This document shows, piece after piece, positions 1-8,354 of a DNA stretch of 64,000 nt (position 1 is the stretch's first letter; each line of letters opens with the position of its first letter). The stretch lies in the NCBI RefSeq assembly GCF_900207575.1, contig NZ_OAOQ01000001.1, forward strand, positions 372,001-436,000. The letters are read 5' to 3'. This DNA comes from Cereibacter ovatus. Its GTDB lineage: Bacteria > Pseudomonadota > Alphaproteobacteria > Rhodobacterales > Rhodobacteraceae. Both the position numbers and the translations under genes were made by a program. The notes beneath the pieces were generated by a model. It was not told the origin of the DNA and searched no databases. It saw only the letters and a list, made by a program, of their open reading frames with translations.

Positions 1-307
1 CGGCCACGACAAGCCCGGGCGCAAAGGCCACCACGCCAAAGCCCGCCAGAACCGGCGCGGCCGCCAGCGCCGGCGCAAGGCGGAAGGCCGCAACATCCGC
101 CCCCGCGGGCGGGGCGTCTTCCTTGGCGATCAGTTTCACCGTGTCGGCCACCCATTGCAGGAAACCGAACGGCCCGACGCGGTTCGGCCCCAGCCGTTCC
201 TGCAGGAAGCCCAGAAGCCGCCGCTCGGCCCAGGTGAAGATGCCGGCGGCGACGATCAGGGCGACCAGCACCGCAACCGACAGCAGAAGGGTGGCGGTAA
301 GGCTCAT
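1..307 (-). CDS. nuoH: NADH-quinone oxidoreductase subunit H (N-terminal part, cut by window edge)
   Basis: This is the membrane subunit of complex I that contacts the quinone chamber. Only the first 102 codons lie in the window; the gene continues past position 1. The start ATG (307-305) overlaps the nuoG stop codon in an ATGA arrangement. The translation opens with a hydrophobic helix, then the family signature WAERRLLGFLQERLGPNRVG followed by a loop ending in KLIAKED, which is diagnostic of NuoH/ND1. It belongs to the nuoA-B-CD-E-F-G-H operon, and nuoI-N presumably follow to the left. Confidence 0.93.
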   Translation of the reverse strand, partial: MSLTATLLLSVAVLVALIVAAGIFTWAERRLLGFLQERLGPNRVGPFGFLQWVADTVKLIAKEDAPPAGADVAAFRLAPALAAAPVLAGFGVVAFAPGLVVA

Positions 308-2865
308 GGTGCGGCCTCGACGGTGACAAAGAGGCCGTGGCCCCGCGCGCCGGTCAGCGCGACATGGCCCGGCGGGACGCTTGCATCCAGCGCCAGCGGC
401 GCCGGCGCGGGCACTCCGTCCAGCAGCACAAGGGCGCCCTCGGCCAGACCCAGATGGGCCGCATCCCCGGGGTGCATCAGCAGCCGCGGCCGCGGCGCGC
501 GTTCGGCCAGCGGAGGGCTGGCCCGATCGGCCGCACTGGCTGCGAAGGGATCGTGCAGCGGCAGAACCGCCAGCCCCTCGGTGCCGGTGCGATCGGCCAG
601 CGGCTGCCCGGCCGCCCCCGTGCCAGGATGCAGCAACAAAACCCCCGGATCGCCGCCCGTGACCGGGCCACCCACGCCATCGGTCCCGGCCCAGGCGCCG
701 CTGGCCGAGTGATGGCCCGCGTCGGTGCGCAGGGCAGGCGGTGCGTCCAGACCGTGCGCCCCCTCCATCGACCAGACCAGCGCCGAATCGGCATCCTGTC
801 GTGGCTGGCCGTCAGGCAGGCGCCCGGCCAGATCGCGCGCCGTGCGCCCCGAGGCGCGGGCCGGCAGGCGGGCCACCGGACCCGCCGCCGCACCAGGGGC
901 CGCCTGCGTGACCGCAGCCAGATCCGGGCAATCATGCGCCAGCGCCGCCAGCATTTCGTCCAGCGTGGTTTCCGTGCCGCCGCAGAGCGGCGCCAGCAGC
1001 CGCCAGGCCGGAACCAGATCCGAGGGGCGGCCGGCAAAGCTGCGTTGGGCGCGGCCTTCGTGGTTGATCCATGTGCCGGCGGCCTCGACCGGGGCCGAAA
1101 CCGGCAGCATCAGGTCAGCCCGCGCCGACAGCGGACCATTCAACCAGTCCAGCACCATCACCGTGGTTGCCGCGGCCATCAGCCTTTCGACCGTGTCGGC
1201 CGGTGCGCGGTCGGGAAGGGCGGCATCCAGCACGATCACCGGGCGCGGCTCGGCTTCCAGCGCGCGGGCCGCATGGTCAATACCGGCACCTCCCAGCAGG
1301 GCAAGGCCAAGGCTTCCGGCTTCGGGCGGGAACAGCGCGACCATCGCCTTCGGCCCCAGCGCCCGGGCGATCTCGGCCATGGCCTCGGCCGGGCCGGCAA
1401 GGCCCAGACCGGCGCCCGCCACCAGAAGGGGCGCGTTGGCTGCCGCAAGCGCCGCCGCCACCTCGCGCGCCTGGGGCTCGGCCGGCTCGCCGCGCAGGGC
1501 CGCGGCCACGGCGCGCCCGAAGGCGGCCACTTCGGCGGGCGGGCGGCGCAGCGGCCAGGTCGCCACCTCGTCCAGCGCATCGGGCCGGGGCGTCACCAGC
1601 GCAATGGGCGAACGGCGGCCTTCGCCCGCCACCCGCACCGCCGCATCCATCCATTCCGGCACGCCCTTTTCCGCCGCCAGCCGCTTTTCCGCCCCGCGCG
1701 CCGCCTGCCGCAGCGCCAGCGCCGCGCGCGGGGCCGTGCCGGTCAGATCCTCGCCCAGCACCAGCGCCGCATCCGCGCGCCCGATATCGCGGACCGAGGC
1801 GATCCGCCCCGGCCCCGCCCGCAGGATTTCGGCCATCCGCCGCACCAGTGCCGCCTCGTCATCCGAGACGCCGGCGAAAAAGCGGTCCTCGCCCACCAGT
1901 CGGCGCAGCGCAAAATTCGCCTCCAGCGAGGCGCGCGGCGAGCCGATCCCCACCGCCCCCTGCGCCACCAGCGCGCGGGCATCGGCCACCGCCTCGACCC
2001 AAGGGATTTCCCCCCCCTTGCGGCTTGGAAACAGCGGCCGTTCCGCCTCGGCCGCCATCGGGCCGAACCGGCCCCTGTCGCACAGGAAAGAGCCGTTCAC
2101 CGCACCATGCGTCCGGTTCTGCACCTTGCGCAGCGTGCCGCCGTGTTCAAACAGCGTGATGTTGCAGCCCACCGCGCAGTGGGTGCAGATCGCGGGCGTC
2201 GCCGCCATGTCCCACGGCCGGGCATAATGGCGCGACCACCAACGGTCGTCGAAGACGCCGGTGGGGCAGACCTCGGCCAGATTGCCGGCAAAGGGGCTGT
2301 CCAGCGCGCCGGGCTCGGTCCGGCCGAACCAGACCCGGTCATGGGCGCCGATCACCTCGAAATCCCGGCCGCCGGCATGGTCACGATAGAACCGCAGACA
2401 GCGGTAACAGCCGATGCAGCGGTTCATCTCCTGCGTCAGGAATGGCCCGTGATCCACGTTGCGATGCACCCGCTTGGCCACCGACACGCGGCGATGACGG
2501 TGGCCGGATGCCACCACCATGTCCTGAAGATGGCAGGCGCCGCCTTCCTCGCAGACCGCGCAATCGTGGGGATGGTTGACCATCAGCCATTCGATGATCC
2601 GGGCGCGGAACCGCTCGGCTTCGGGGGCCATGACCTCGACGCGCTGGCCGTCGCGGACGGGGGTGGTGCAGGCCATCTCCAGCCGTCCGGTGGTGTCGTC
2701 GGGGTCGTCGAACACCTTGACGGCGCAGAGACGGCAGGCCCCGACCGATCCCAGATCGCCGTGCCAGCAGAAATGCGGCACCTCGATCCCATGCGACAGA
2801 CAGGTGGTCAGCAGGTCGTGGCCGGGCTCGACCGTCAGATCGCGGCCGTTGACGGTGATCTTCAT
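304..2865 (-). CDS. nuoG: NADH-quinone oxidoreductase subunit G
   Basis: This is the large Fe-S subunit of the peripheral arm of complex I and carries electrons from NuoE/F towards NuoI/B. At 853 residues it has the N-terminal [2Fe-2S] ligands Cys33, Cys44, Cys47 and Cys66. The His-Cys3 [4Fe-4S] site is His98, Cys102, Cys105 and Cys111, followed by a Cys-rich NRCIGCYRC segment with its distal CPTG. A further CxxCxxxC motif has a fourth Cys exactly 27 residues on, which is the extra N7 site known from E. coli-type NuoG. The middle and C-terminal parts are molybdopterin-oxidoreductase-like. The start ATG overlaps the nuoF stop. The subunit type matches the fused NuoCD and marks this as the E. 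coli-like complex I lineage, not the mitochondrial-like one. Confidence 0.95.
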   Translation of the reverse strand: MKITVNGRDLTVEPGHDLLTTCLSHGIEVPHFCWHGDLGSVGACRLCAVKVFDDPDDTTGRLEMACTTPVRDGQRVEVMAPEAERFRARIIEWLMVNHPHDCAVCEEGGACHLQDMVVASGHRHRRVSVAKRVHRNVDHGPFLTQEMNRCIGCYRCLRFYRDHAGGRDFEVIGAHDRVWFGRTEPGALDSPFAGNLAEVCPTGVFDDRWWSRHYARPWDMAATPAICTHCAVGCNITLFEHGGTLRKVQNRTHGAVNGSFLCDRGRFGPMAAEAERPLFPSRKGGEIPWVEAVADARALVAQGAVGIGSPRASLEANFALRRLVGEDRFFAGVSDDEAALVRRMAEILRAGPGRIASVRDIGRADAALVLGEDLTGTAPRAALALRQAARGAEKRLAAEKGVPEWMDAAVRVAGEGRRSPIALVTPRPDALDEVATWPLRRPPAEVAAFGRAVAAALRGEPAEPQAREVAAALAAANAPLLVAGAGLGLAGPAEAMAEIARALGPKAMVALFPPEAGSLGLALLGGAGIDHAARALEAEPRPVIVLDAALPDRAPADTVERLMAAATTVMVLDWLNGPLSARADLMLPVSAPVEAAGTWINHEGRAQRSFAGRPSDLVPAWRLLAPLCGGTETTLDEMLAALAHDCPDLAAVTQAAPGAAAGPVARLPARASGRTARDLAGRLPDGQPRQDADSALVWSMEGAHGLDAPPALRTDAGHHSASGAWAGTDGVGGPVTGGDPGVLLLHPGTGAAGQPLADRTGTEGLAVLPLHDPFAASAADRASPPLAERAPRPRLLMHPGDAAHLGLAEGALVLLDGVPAPAPLALDASVPPGHVALTGARGHGLFVTVEAAP

Positions 2866-4157
2866 GCCGTCCCCCCATGCGGGCAGCCGCCCGAAAGATG
2901 CGTCTTGTCGTGTGGGCAGCCGCCCGCCAGATGCGCCGCAAACTCGGCCGCGAACATCTCAAGCCCCGACGCCAGCGGCGCCATCGCCCCCCCCATCAGA
3001 TCGCAGAAACTGCGGCCGCGGGGTCCGGCCTCGGCCGCGGTCATGTGCAGCAGATCCAGATCCTCGGGCCGGGCCGTTCCGGCCTCGAACGCATGAAGGA
3101 TCTTTGCCGCAAGGGGCAGCCCCTCGCGGCAGGGCGTGCACCAGCCACAGCTTTCGCGGGCGTAAAACCGCATGTGGCGCGCAATCAGCCCGACCGGACA
3201 GGCCGAGCCATCCAGAACGATCAGCATCCCCGTGCCGAACATGGCCCCCGCGCGGGCCAGATGGCCGAAATCCAGCGGCGTATCCAGATGGTCCGGGCCA
3301 AGAAAGCGGCTGGCCCCGCCGCCGGGCTGAAAGGCGCGCAGCGTGCCGTCGCCCGAAATGCCGCCGGCGCGTTCGATCAACTCGCGCGCGGTGGTGCCCA
3401 TCGGCGCCTCGAACAGCCCCGGCCGCTTCACCCGGCCCGAGACGCCGTAAAGCTTGGTGCCGCCTTCCTCGGTTCGCGACAGCGCGCGGAACCGCTGCGG
3501 CCCCAGCGTCAGGACGTGGGGGACAAGCGAGATCGTCTCGACATTGTTCACCGTGGTCGGACGCCCCCAAAGCCCCGATTGCGCCGGAAAGGGCGGGCGC
3601 TTGCGCGGCACCGCGCGGTGGCCTTCCAGCGCGGTGATCAGCGCGGTTTCCTCGCCCACGATATAGCGGCCGGCCGAGGGATGGACACGGATGTGCAGGC
3701 CCCCCAGCAGGCCCGCATTCCGCGCTTCGTCAATGGCGCGTTCGACGGCGGCGATGCCGGGGCGGTATTCGTCGCGGATCAGCACGATCGCTTCATCGCA
3801 GTGGGTGGCATGGGCAGCGATGAGCGCGCCTTCCAGCAGTTGATGCGGCAGGGCTTCCAGCAGGAAACGATCCTTGAAGGCGCCCGGCTCCATCTCGTCG
3901 CCGTTCACGATCAGGTAGTTCGGACCGTTGCCGGGCGTCGTGCCGCGTTCGGGCATGAAGCGCCATTTGCGCCCGGCCGGAAAGCCTGCGCCACCGCGGC
4001 CGTTCAGATTTGCGGCCTCGACCCAGTCGATCACCTCGGATGGCGCCATGGCACGGGCGCGTTCGACGGCCGCATAGCCGCCAAGGGCACGCCATTCAGC
4101 GAGCGTGTGCGGCTTGCGGTCGGGACGCGCGCGGCCGGTCAGGGGCAGATCGGTCAC
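2862..4157 (-). CDS. nuoF: NADH-quinone oxidoreductase subunit F
   Basis: This is the NADH- and FMN-binding catalytic subunit of complex I. It begins at a GTG (4157-4155) overlapping the nuoE stop, giving 431 residues, which is normal for the family; the longer open frame upstream lies inside nuoE and is not used. Visible motifs are the glycine-rich NADH site GRGGAGFPAGRKW (residues 53-65), the FMN-associated NGDEMEPGAFKDR, and the [4Fe-4S] motif SCGWCTPCREG. The C-terminus is odd: it ends with two GGCPH elements encoded by a short direct repeat, adding two Cys-Pro-His motifs beyond the usual fold. It sits between nuoE and nuoG with 4-nt overlaps. Confidence 0.95.
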   Translation of the reverse strand: MTDLPLTGRARPDRKPHTLAEWRALGGYAAVERARAMAPSEVIDWVEAANLNGRGGAGFPAGRKWRFMPERGTTPGNGPNYLIVNGDEMEPGAFKDRFLLEALPHQLLEGALIAAHATHCDEAIVLIRDEYRPGIAAVERAIDEARNAGLLGGLHIRVHPSAGRYIVGEETALITALEGHRAVPRKRPPFPAQSGLWGRPTTVNNVETISLVPHVLTLGPQRFRALSRTEEGGTKLYGVSGRVKRPGLFEAPMGTTARELIERAGGISGDGTLRAFQPGGGASRFLGPDHLDTPLDFGHLARAGAMFGTGMLIVLDGSACPVGLIARHMRFYARESCGWCTPCREGLPLAAKILHAFEAGTARPEDLDLLHMTAAEAGPRGRSFCDLMGGAMAPLASGLEMFAAEFAAHLAGGCPHDKTHLSGGCPHGGTA

Positions 4158-4627
4158 AGCCCGCCCTCCAGCAGTTTCGCGACGCCTTCGGGCGACAGCG
4201 GGCCGATCAGGCGACGGTCGCGGCCCACCACGGCCGCGGGCGCGCGGTCGCAGCCGCCAAGGCAGGCCACGTTGATCAGCGTGTATTCCCCGTCCGCTGT
4301 GGTCTGACCGAAGCCGATGCCCAACCGGCGTTGCAACTCGTCGCGCACCGCATCGGCGCCGTTCAGCCAGCACGAGGCCCCGTCGCACAGAAGGATAACC
4401 GTCCTGCCCACCGGATGGCGGAAGATCAGGCTGTAAAAGCCCGCCAGTGCTTCCATTTCCGCGCGATGGACGCCCAGCGTGGCCGCGGCCTCGGCCAGAT
4501 GGGCATCGCACACCCAGCCGTGGTCGTGCTGGATCATCCGCAACGCTTCCAGCATGGCGGCGCGGGGGCCGCCGTGGTCATGGGCGGCTTGCCGGATGCG
4601 GGTCAGAAGGTCAGGAGAAAGGCTCAT
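4154..4627 (-). CDS. nuoE: NADH-quinone oxidoreductase subunit E
   Basis: This 157-residue thioredoxin-fold subunit carries the off-pathway [2Fe-2S] cluster N1a next to NuoF. The four ligands are visible as Cys81 and Cys86 (CDGASC) and Cys122 and Cys126 (CLGGC). The start ATG at 4627-4625 overlaps the nuoCD stop (ATGA) and gives a family-typical length; the open frame extends upstream only because it lies inside nuoCD. It is translationally coupled to nuoCD before and nuoF after. Confidence 0.94.
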   Translation of the reverse strand: MSLSPDLLTRIRQAAHDHGGPRAAMLEALRMIQHDHGWVCDAHLAEAAATLGVHRAEMEALAGFYSLIFRHPVGRTVILLCDGASCWLNGADAVRDELQRRLGIGFGQTTADGEYTLINVACLGGCDRAPAAVVGRDRRLIGPLSPEGVAKLLEGGL

Positions 4628-6366
4628 CTGTCCACGTCCGACATGACGAAATCGATGCTTGCGATATGAGCCACAAGATCGGCCACCGTCATGCCGGGGG
4701 CGATCTTCGGCAGCATCTGCAAATGCGCGAACGAGGGCGTGCGGATGCGTGTGCGATGGCTGTGCGCGCCGCCGTCCGAGACGATGGCGTATTGCGTCAG
4801 GCCGCGATGACCCTCGATCTGGCCGGTGGCCTCGCCCGCGGGGACATGGGTGCCCCACGTCATTTGCAGGAAATGCGGGATCAGCGTCTCGATATCCGAC
4901 TGCATCGCGCCACGGGGCGGTGGCGTGGTCAGCGGGTGGTCGGCCTTGATCGGGCCTTCCGGCATGTTTTCAAGGCATTGGCGGATGATCTTCAGAGATT
5001 CTCTCATCTCGTCGGCGCGCACGCGGGTGCGGTCAAAGCAATCGCCACGGCTGCCCGTGGGCACGTCGAAATCGAAATTCTCATAGCCGGAACAGGGTCT
5101 TGCCTTGCGAAGATCCCAGTCGCAGCCGGTGGCGCGCAGGCCGGGGCCGGTGGTGCCCCAGCCGAGCGCCGTGTCGGTGTCATAGGCGCCGATCCCGACG
5201 GTTCGGGCGCGGAACAGGCCCGAATTCAGCACCATGCGCTGGTATTCGTCCAGCCGCGCGGGCATCCAGTTCAGAAACTCTTGCACGAGGCCCTGCCAGC
5301 CGCGCGGCAGGTCCATCGCCACGCCGCCGATGCGGAAAAAGGCCGGATGCATCCGCGCGCCGGTGATCGCGGCGACGGCATCATAGGCTTTTTCGCGGTC
5401 GGTGAACATGTAGAACACCGGCGACATCTGCCCCACGTCCTGCGCCATGGTTCCATAGAACAGCAGGTGGTTCAGGATGCGGTAAAATTCGCACAGCATC
5501 ACCCGGATCATCTGCGCCCGTTCCGGCACCGTGATCCCGCAAAGCCGTTCCACGGCAAGCAGATAGGGCAGTTCGCTGATGACGCCGCCCAGATAATCCA
5601 CCCGGTCGGTATAGGGGATGAAGCCGTGCCAGGTCTGACGCTCGGCCATCTTTTCCACGCCGCGGTGGTGATAGCCGATGTCGGGCCAGGCCCAGACCAC
5701 CTCTTCGCCGTCAAGGCCAAGCAGAATCCGGAAAACCCCATGGGTTGAGGGGTGATGCGGGCCGAAGTTCAGAACCATCAGCTCTTCGCCATCGCGTGCG
5801 ACGGGCAGGCCCAGTTCTGCGGGATCGGTGACGGTCGCGCGTTCCTCGGCGTCGAAGAAGCGGTCGGTCATCACGAAGGGCGGCTTTTCGGTCGCGCGGG
5901 CGTAGTGGGCTTTGCGCAAGGGATGGCCGTCCCATGTCGGAGGCATCAGGATGCGGCGGGTCTCGCGGCCGAAATCGAGGCCGAACATGTCGAAGGCCTC
6001 GCGCTCATACCAGTCGGCATTGGCATAGATCCCGGCTACAGAGGGCGCGCGGCCCTGGGTTGCCAGCTTCAGCCGGATGTCGGCGTTGCGTGCAAGCGAG
6101 ATCAGGTGCGAACACAGCGTGATCCCGGACGCCGGCTGTCCGTCGCGGTGGCGTCGCCCGGTTTCGTCGATGGCCCAGAGGTCGGCCAGCAGGGGGAAGG
6201 GCTGCGCGATCTCGTCGCGCAGGAAGCGGTGGGCGTCCTGCCAGACCTCGGGCGACAGCCAGACCACCGGGAAGCCCTCGGCCGTCGGCTGTTCGGCAAG
6301 GACCGCGCGGCCAAAGCGGTTGCGCAGCGCCTGAAGCGCGGATGTCGTGGCTGTGTCGAGGCTCAT
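4624..6366 (-). CDS. nuoCD: NADH-quinone oxidoreductase fused subunits C and D
   Basis: This is a fusion of the 30-kDa (NuoC) and 49-kDa (NuoD) subunits, 580 residues. Residues about 1-180 are the NuoC domain. From about residue 197 the NuoD domain begins with [10 protein letters not shown], followed by GYHHRGVEK, the quinone-cavity region. The fusion is the E. coli arrangement; most alphaproteobacterial operons keep nuoC and nuoD separate. Together with the extra Cys site in NuoG this indicates that the operon is the second, E. coli-type complex I found in some Rhodobacter species. The start ATG overlaps the nuoB stop by 4 nt. Confidence 0.95.
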   Translation of the reverse strand: MSLDTATTSALQALRNRFGRAVLAEQPTAEGFPVVWLSPEVWQDAHRFLRDEIAQPFPLLADLWAIDETGRRHRDGQPASGITLCSHLISLARNADIRLKLATQGRAPSVAGIYANADWYEREAFDMFGLDFGRETRRILMPPTWDGHPLRKAHYARATEKPPFVMTDRFFDAEERATVTDPAELGLPVARDGEELMVLNFGPHHPSTHGVFRILLGLDGEEVVWAWPDIGYHHRGVEKMAERQTWHGFIPYTDRVDYLGGVISELPYLLAVERLCGITVPERAQMIRVMLCEFYRILNHLLFYGTMAQDVGQMSPVFYMFTDREKAYDAVAAITGARMHPAFFRIGGVAMDLPRGWQGLVQEFLNWMPARLDEYQRMVLNSGLFRARTVGIGAYDTDTALGWGTTGPGLRATGCDWDLRKARPCSGYENFDFDVPTGSRGDCFDRTRVRADEMRESLKIIRQCLENMPEGPIKADHPLTTPPPRGAMQSDIETLIPHFLQMTWGTHVPAGEATGQIEGHRGLTQYAIVSDGGAHSHRTRIRTPSFAHLQMLPKIAPGMTVADLVAHIASIDFVMSDVDR

Positions 6367-6980
6367 GTCGCCTCCGGGTCGGGCAGGCGGGTGAGGGCGC
6401 TGCGTTCGGCGCGCAGGGTGTCGCGGCGCGCGACGGGATCGAAGGGGCGCGGCGGGCCGGCCTCGCCCAGACGGATCGACAGCGGACGCGCCTCGGTCGC
6501 GATCTTGGACTGAAGCAGAACCAGCGCCTCCATCAGCGCCTCGGGGCGGGGCGGGCAGCCGGGCACATAGACATCGACCGGCAGGAAGCTGTCCACGCCT
6601 TGGACCACGGAATAGATGTCATACATCCCGCCCGAATTGGCGCAGGCCCCCATCGAGATCACCCAGCGCGGTTCGCGCATCTGCTGATACAGCCGGTAAA
6701 GCGGCACCGCCATCTTGCGAAACACCGTGCCCGACACGATCAGCAGATCCGCCTGCCGCGGGGTCGAGCGGATGACCTCGGCGCCAAAGCGCGCCTGATC
6801 GTGCAAGGGCGTCAGGGCGCTGGCCATCTCGACATAGCAGCAGGACAGGCCGAAGTTGAACGGCCACAGGCTGTGCTTGCGCGACCATGCCACCAGATCG
6901 TCCAGCCGGGTGAACAGATGCGAGGCCGACATGCGGTCTTCCGGCGCGTCGGCGCCGGGGCGGTCCAGGCTCCAGCTCAT
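6363..6980 (-). CDS. nuoB: NADH-quinone oxidoreductase subunit B
   Basis: This subunit carries [4Fe-4S] cluster N2, the last carrier before quinone. The ATG at 6980-6978 (ATGA with the nuoA stop) gives 205 residues. The N2 ligands are the tandem Cys47-Cys48 (SCCYVEM), Cys113 ([11 protein letters not shown]) and Cys142 (VPGCPPRPE). A longer start inside nuoA is open but would add sequence not seen in the family. It lies between nuoA and nuoCD with overlaps on both sides. Confidence 0.94.
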   Translation of the reverse strand: MSWSLDRPGADAPEDRMSASHLFTRLDDLVAWSRKHSLWPFNFGLSCCYVEMASALTPLHDQARFGAEVIRSTPRQADLLIVSGTVFRKMAVPLYRLYQQMREPRWVISMGACANSGGMYDIYSVVQGVDSFLPVDVYVPGCPPRPEALMEALVLLQSKIATEARPLSIRLGEAGPPRPFDPVARRDTLRAERSALTRLPDPEAT

Positions 6981-7363
6981 TCCCGGTCCTTCCGCGGTCC
7001 GGCTTCCAGGGCCCCTTCCATCCAAAGCCATGCCAGCGCCGCCAGCAGCACAAGGATGAACACGGTCGCCGCGATCAGTTCCTGCCGGCCCAGTTCCAGC
7101 GCCGAGACCGCCCAGGCGAACAGCACCGCCACCTCGACGTCGAAGATCATGAAAAAGACCGCGATGAGAAAATACTGCGTCGCGACGCGGCCCTTCAGCG
7201 GTCGGGCCCCGGGGGCGCCGCTTTCATAGGTGCCAAAGCTGTCGCGCGACGGTTCGCGCAGCGCGCCTGCAACCAGAAGAATGGCGGCCACAGTCCCGAC
7301 AACGATCGCAAGATGCAAAGCAAGAGCGGCCCGAGGATCGAGGCTGTTCAGAAGATCGATCAT
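6977..7363 (-). CDS. nuoA: NADH-quinone oxidoreductase subunit A
   Basis: This is the small membrane subunit of complex I, 128 residues with three predicted membrane helices (about 15-36, 66-88 and 94-114). The conserved FGTYESG loop and [15 protein letters not shown] helix are typical of NuoA/ND3. It is the first gene of the operon: nothing is encoded upstream on this strand for 400 nt, where an FNR-like site is found. The 4-nt overlap with nuoB continues through the whole operon. Confidence 0.94.
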   Translation of the reverse strand: MIDLLNSLDPRAALALHLAIVVGTVAAILLVAGALREPSRDSFGTYESGAPGARPLKGRVATQYFLIAVFFMIFDVEVAVLFAWAVSALELGRQELIAATVFILVLLAALAWLWMEGALEAGPRKDRE

Positions 7364-7470
7364 TCAACCAGTTCCTTCCGGGGCAGAGGATACACCTTCC
7401 GACATATCGCCGCGTATAGTCCAGCCCGCCTCTATCACGATGGGCTTAACCATTCGTTCGCGCCGATGCC

Positions 7471-7484
7471 TTGATCTGTATCAG
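7471..7484 (-). promoter_or_regulatory. FNR/FnrL-type box upstream of nuoA
   Basis: TTGATctgtATCAG matches the FNR consensus TTGAT-N4-ATCAA at 9 of 10 fixed positions. It is centred about 115 nt upstream of the nuoA start codon. A weak -10-like element exists downstream but I cannot place the transcription start. The inference is oxygen-dependent control of this complex I operon by an FnrL homologue. The site is nearly symmetric and could also act on the divergent takQM genes. Confidence 0.6.
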
Positions 7485-7573
7485 GAAATTCTCGGCCCGG
7501 CCAGAATGGCCCGTTCCGATGCTGCAGGCCCTGCGCCAAAGGGACGCAGGGCGCCGGCGGCGAATCGCTCTCA

Positions 7574-7602
7574 GCCGAACAGGATGCATCTGCCTGTTCG
7601 GC
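7574..7602. repeat. 10-bp perfect inverted repeat in the nuoA/takQ gap
   Basis: GCCGAACAGG (7574-7583) and CCTGTTCGGC (7593-7602) are exact reverse complements around a 9-nt loop. No T-run follows on either strand, so it does not look like a terminator. It lies in a 403-nt stretch without a gene (7364-7766) that otherwise holds the FNR-like box and a run of eight G before takQ. It could be an operator or the stem of a small RNA. Confidence 0.45.
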
Positions 7603-7766
7603 AGGCCGCAGCGGCGATCCCGGGCGGCGGTCAGCCGGGAAAGTGGCCGCTCGGGGCCAAGAAAGTGCCCGCGCGACCCCAGCGACATTGACCTGAAACG
7701 GGGGGGGCGACATAGAAGGCCGAAAAATCGCACGCATGTCCGGGCCGCTGGACGGAAGCGGGAGGA

Positions 7767-8354
7767 ATGATGGGAAGCCTACTTGGCCTGTCGCGGTTCA
7801 TAGACCGCATGAACGAACTGATCGGGCGAGGGATCTCTTGGTTGATCCTGATCGCGATCATCATCAGCGCCGGAAACGCGACGGTGAGAAAGATTCTCAG
7901 CACCTCGTCGAACGCCTGGCTGGAACTTCAGTGGTATCTGTTCGGCGCGGCCTTCCTGTTCGCCGCCGCCTATACGCTGAAGCAGAACGAACACATCCGT
8001 ATCGACATCGTCTACGGGCTGTTCTCGCGCCGGGTGCAGCACTGGATCGACCTGTTCGGGCATCTGTTCTTCCTGATGCCCTTCGTGGTGCTGATGCTTT
8101 ACTACCTTGGGCCTTACGTTCAGCGGTCCTGGATCAGCGGCGAGGTCTCGAACAACTCGGGCGGGCTGGTGATCTGGCCGGCCAAGGCGCTGTTGCTGGT
8201 GGGCTTCTTCCTGCTGGCGCTTCAGGGGATTTCGGAAATCATCAAGAAGGTCGCGGTGATGCGGGGTCTGATCCCCGATCCGTCGCCCTTCATCTCGGCG
8301 CATGAGGCAGCCGAACGCGAAGGCGAGATGCTGGCCGGCGAGGTGAAGAAATGA
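7767..8354 (+). CDS. takQ: TRAP transporter small membrane subunit (DctQ family, TakQ-like)
   Basis: This is the small integral membrane subunit of a tripartite ATP-independent periplasmic transporter, which couples the binding protein to the large permease. At 195 residues it has four predicted membrane segments (about 24-42, 58-78, 100-124 and 141-160) and the DctQ pattern of a charged loop after helix 2 (QNEHIRIDI). GGAGG at 7761-7765 favours the second of two tandem ATGs (7770) by spacing; 7767 is given as the outer limit. It overlaps the large subunit by 4 nt. The neighbouring binding protein suggests 2-oxoacids such as pyruvate as substrate, which is an inference from that gene. Confidence 0.85.
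   Translation: MMGSLLGLSRFIDRMNELIGRGISWLILIAIIISAGNATVRKILSTSSNAWLELQWYLFGAAFLFAAAYTLKQNEHIRIDIVYGLFSRRVQHWIDLFGHLFFLMPFVVLMLYYLGPYVQRSWISGEVSNNSGGLVIWPAKALLLVGFFLLALQGISEIIKKVAVMRGLIPDPSPFISAHEAAEREGEMLAGEVKK

Noticed and set aside
337-3096. 919-codon plus-strand frame opposite nuoG and nuoF
   Set aside because: It is an Arg/Pro/Gly-rich shadow of a GC-rich coding strand; the minus strand encodes clear complex I subunits with all Fe-S ligands.
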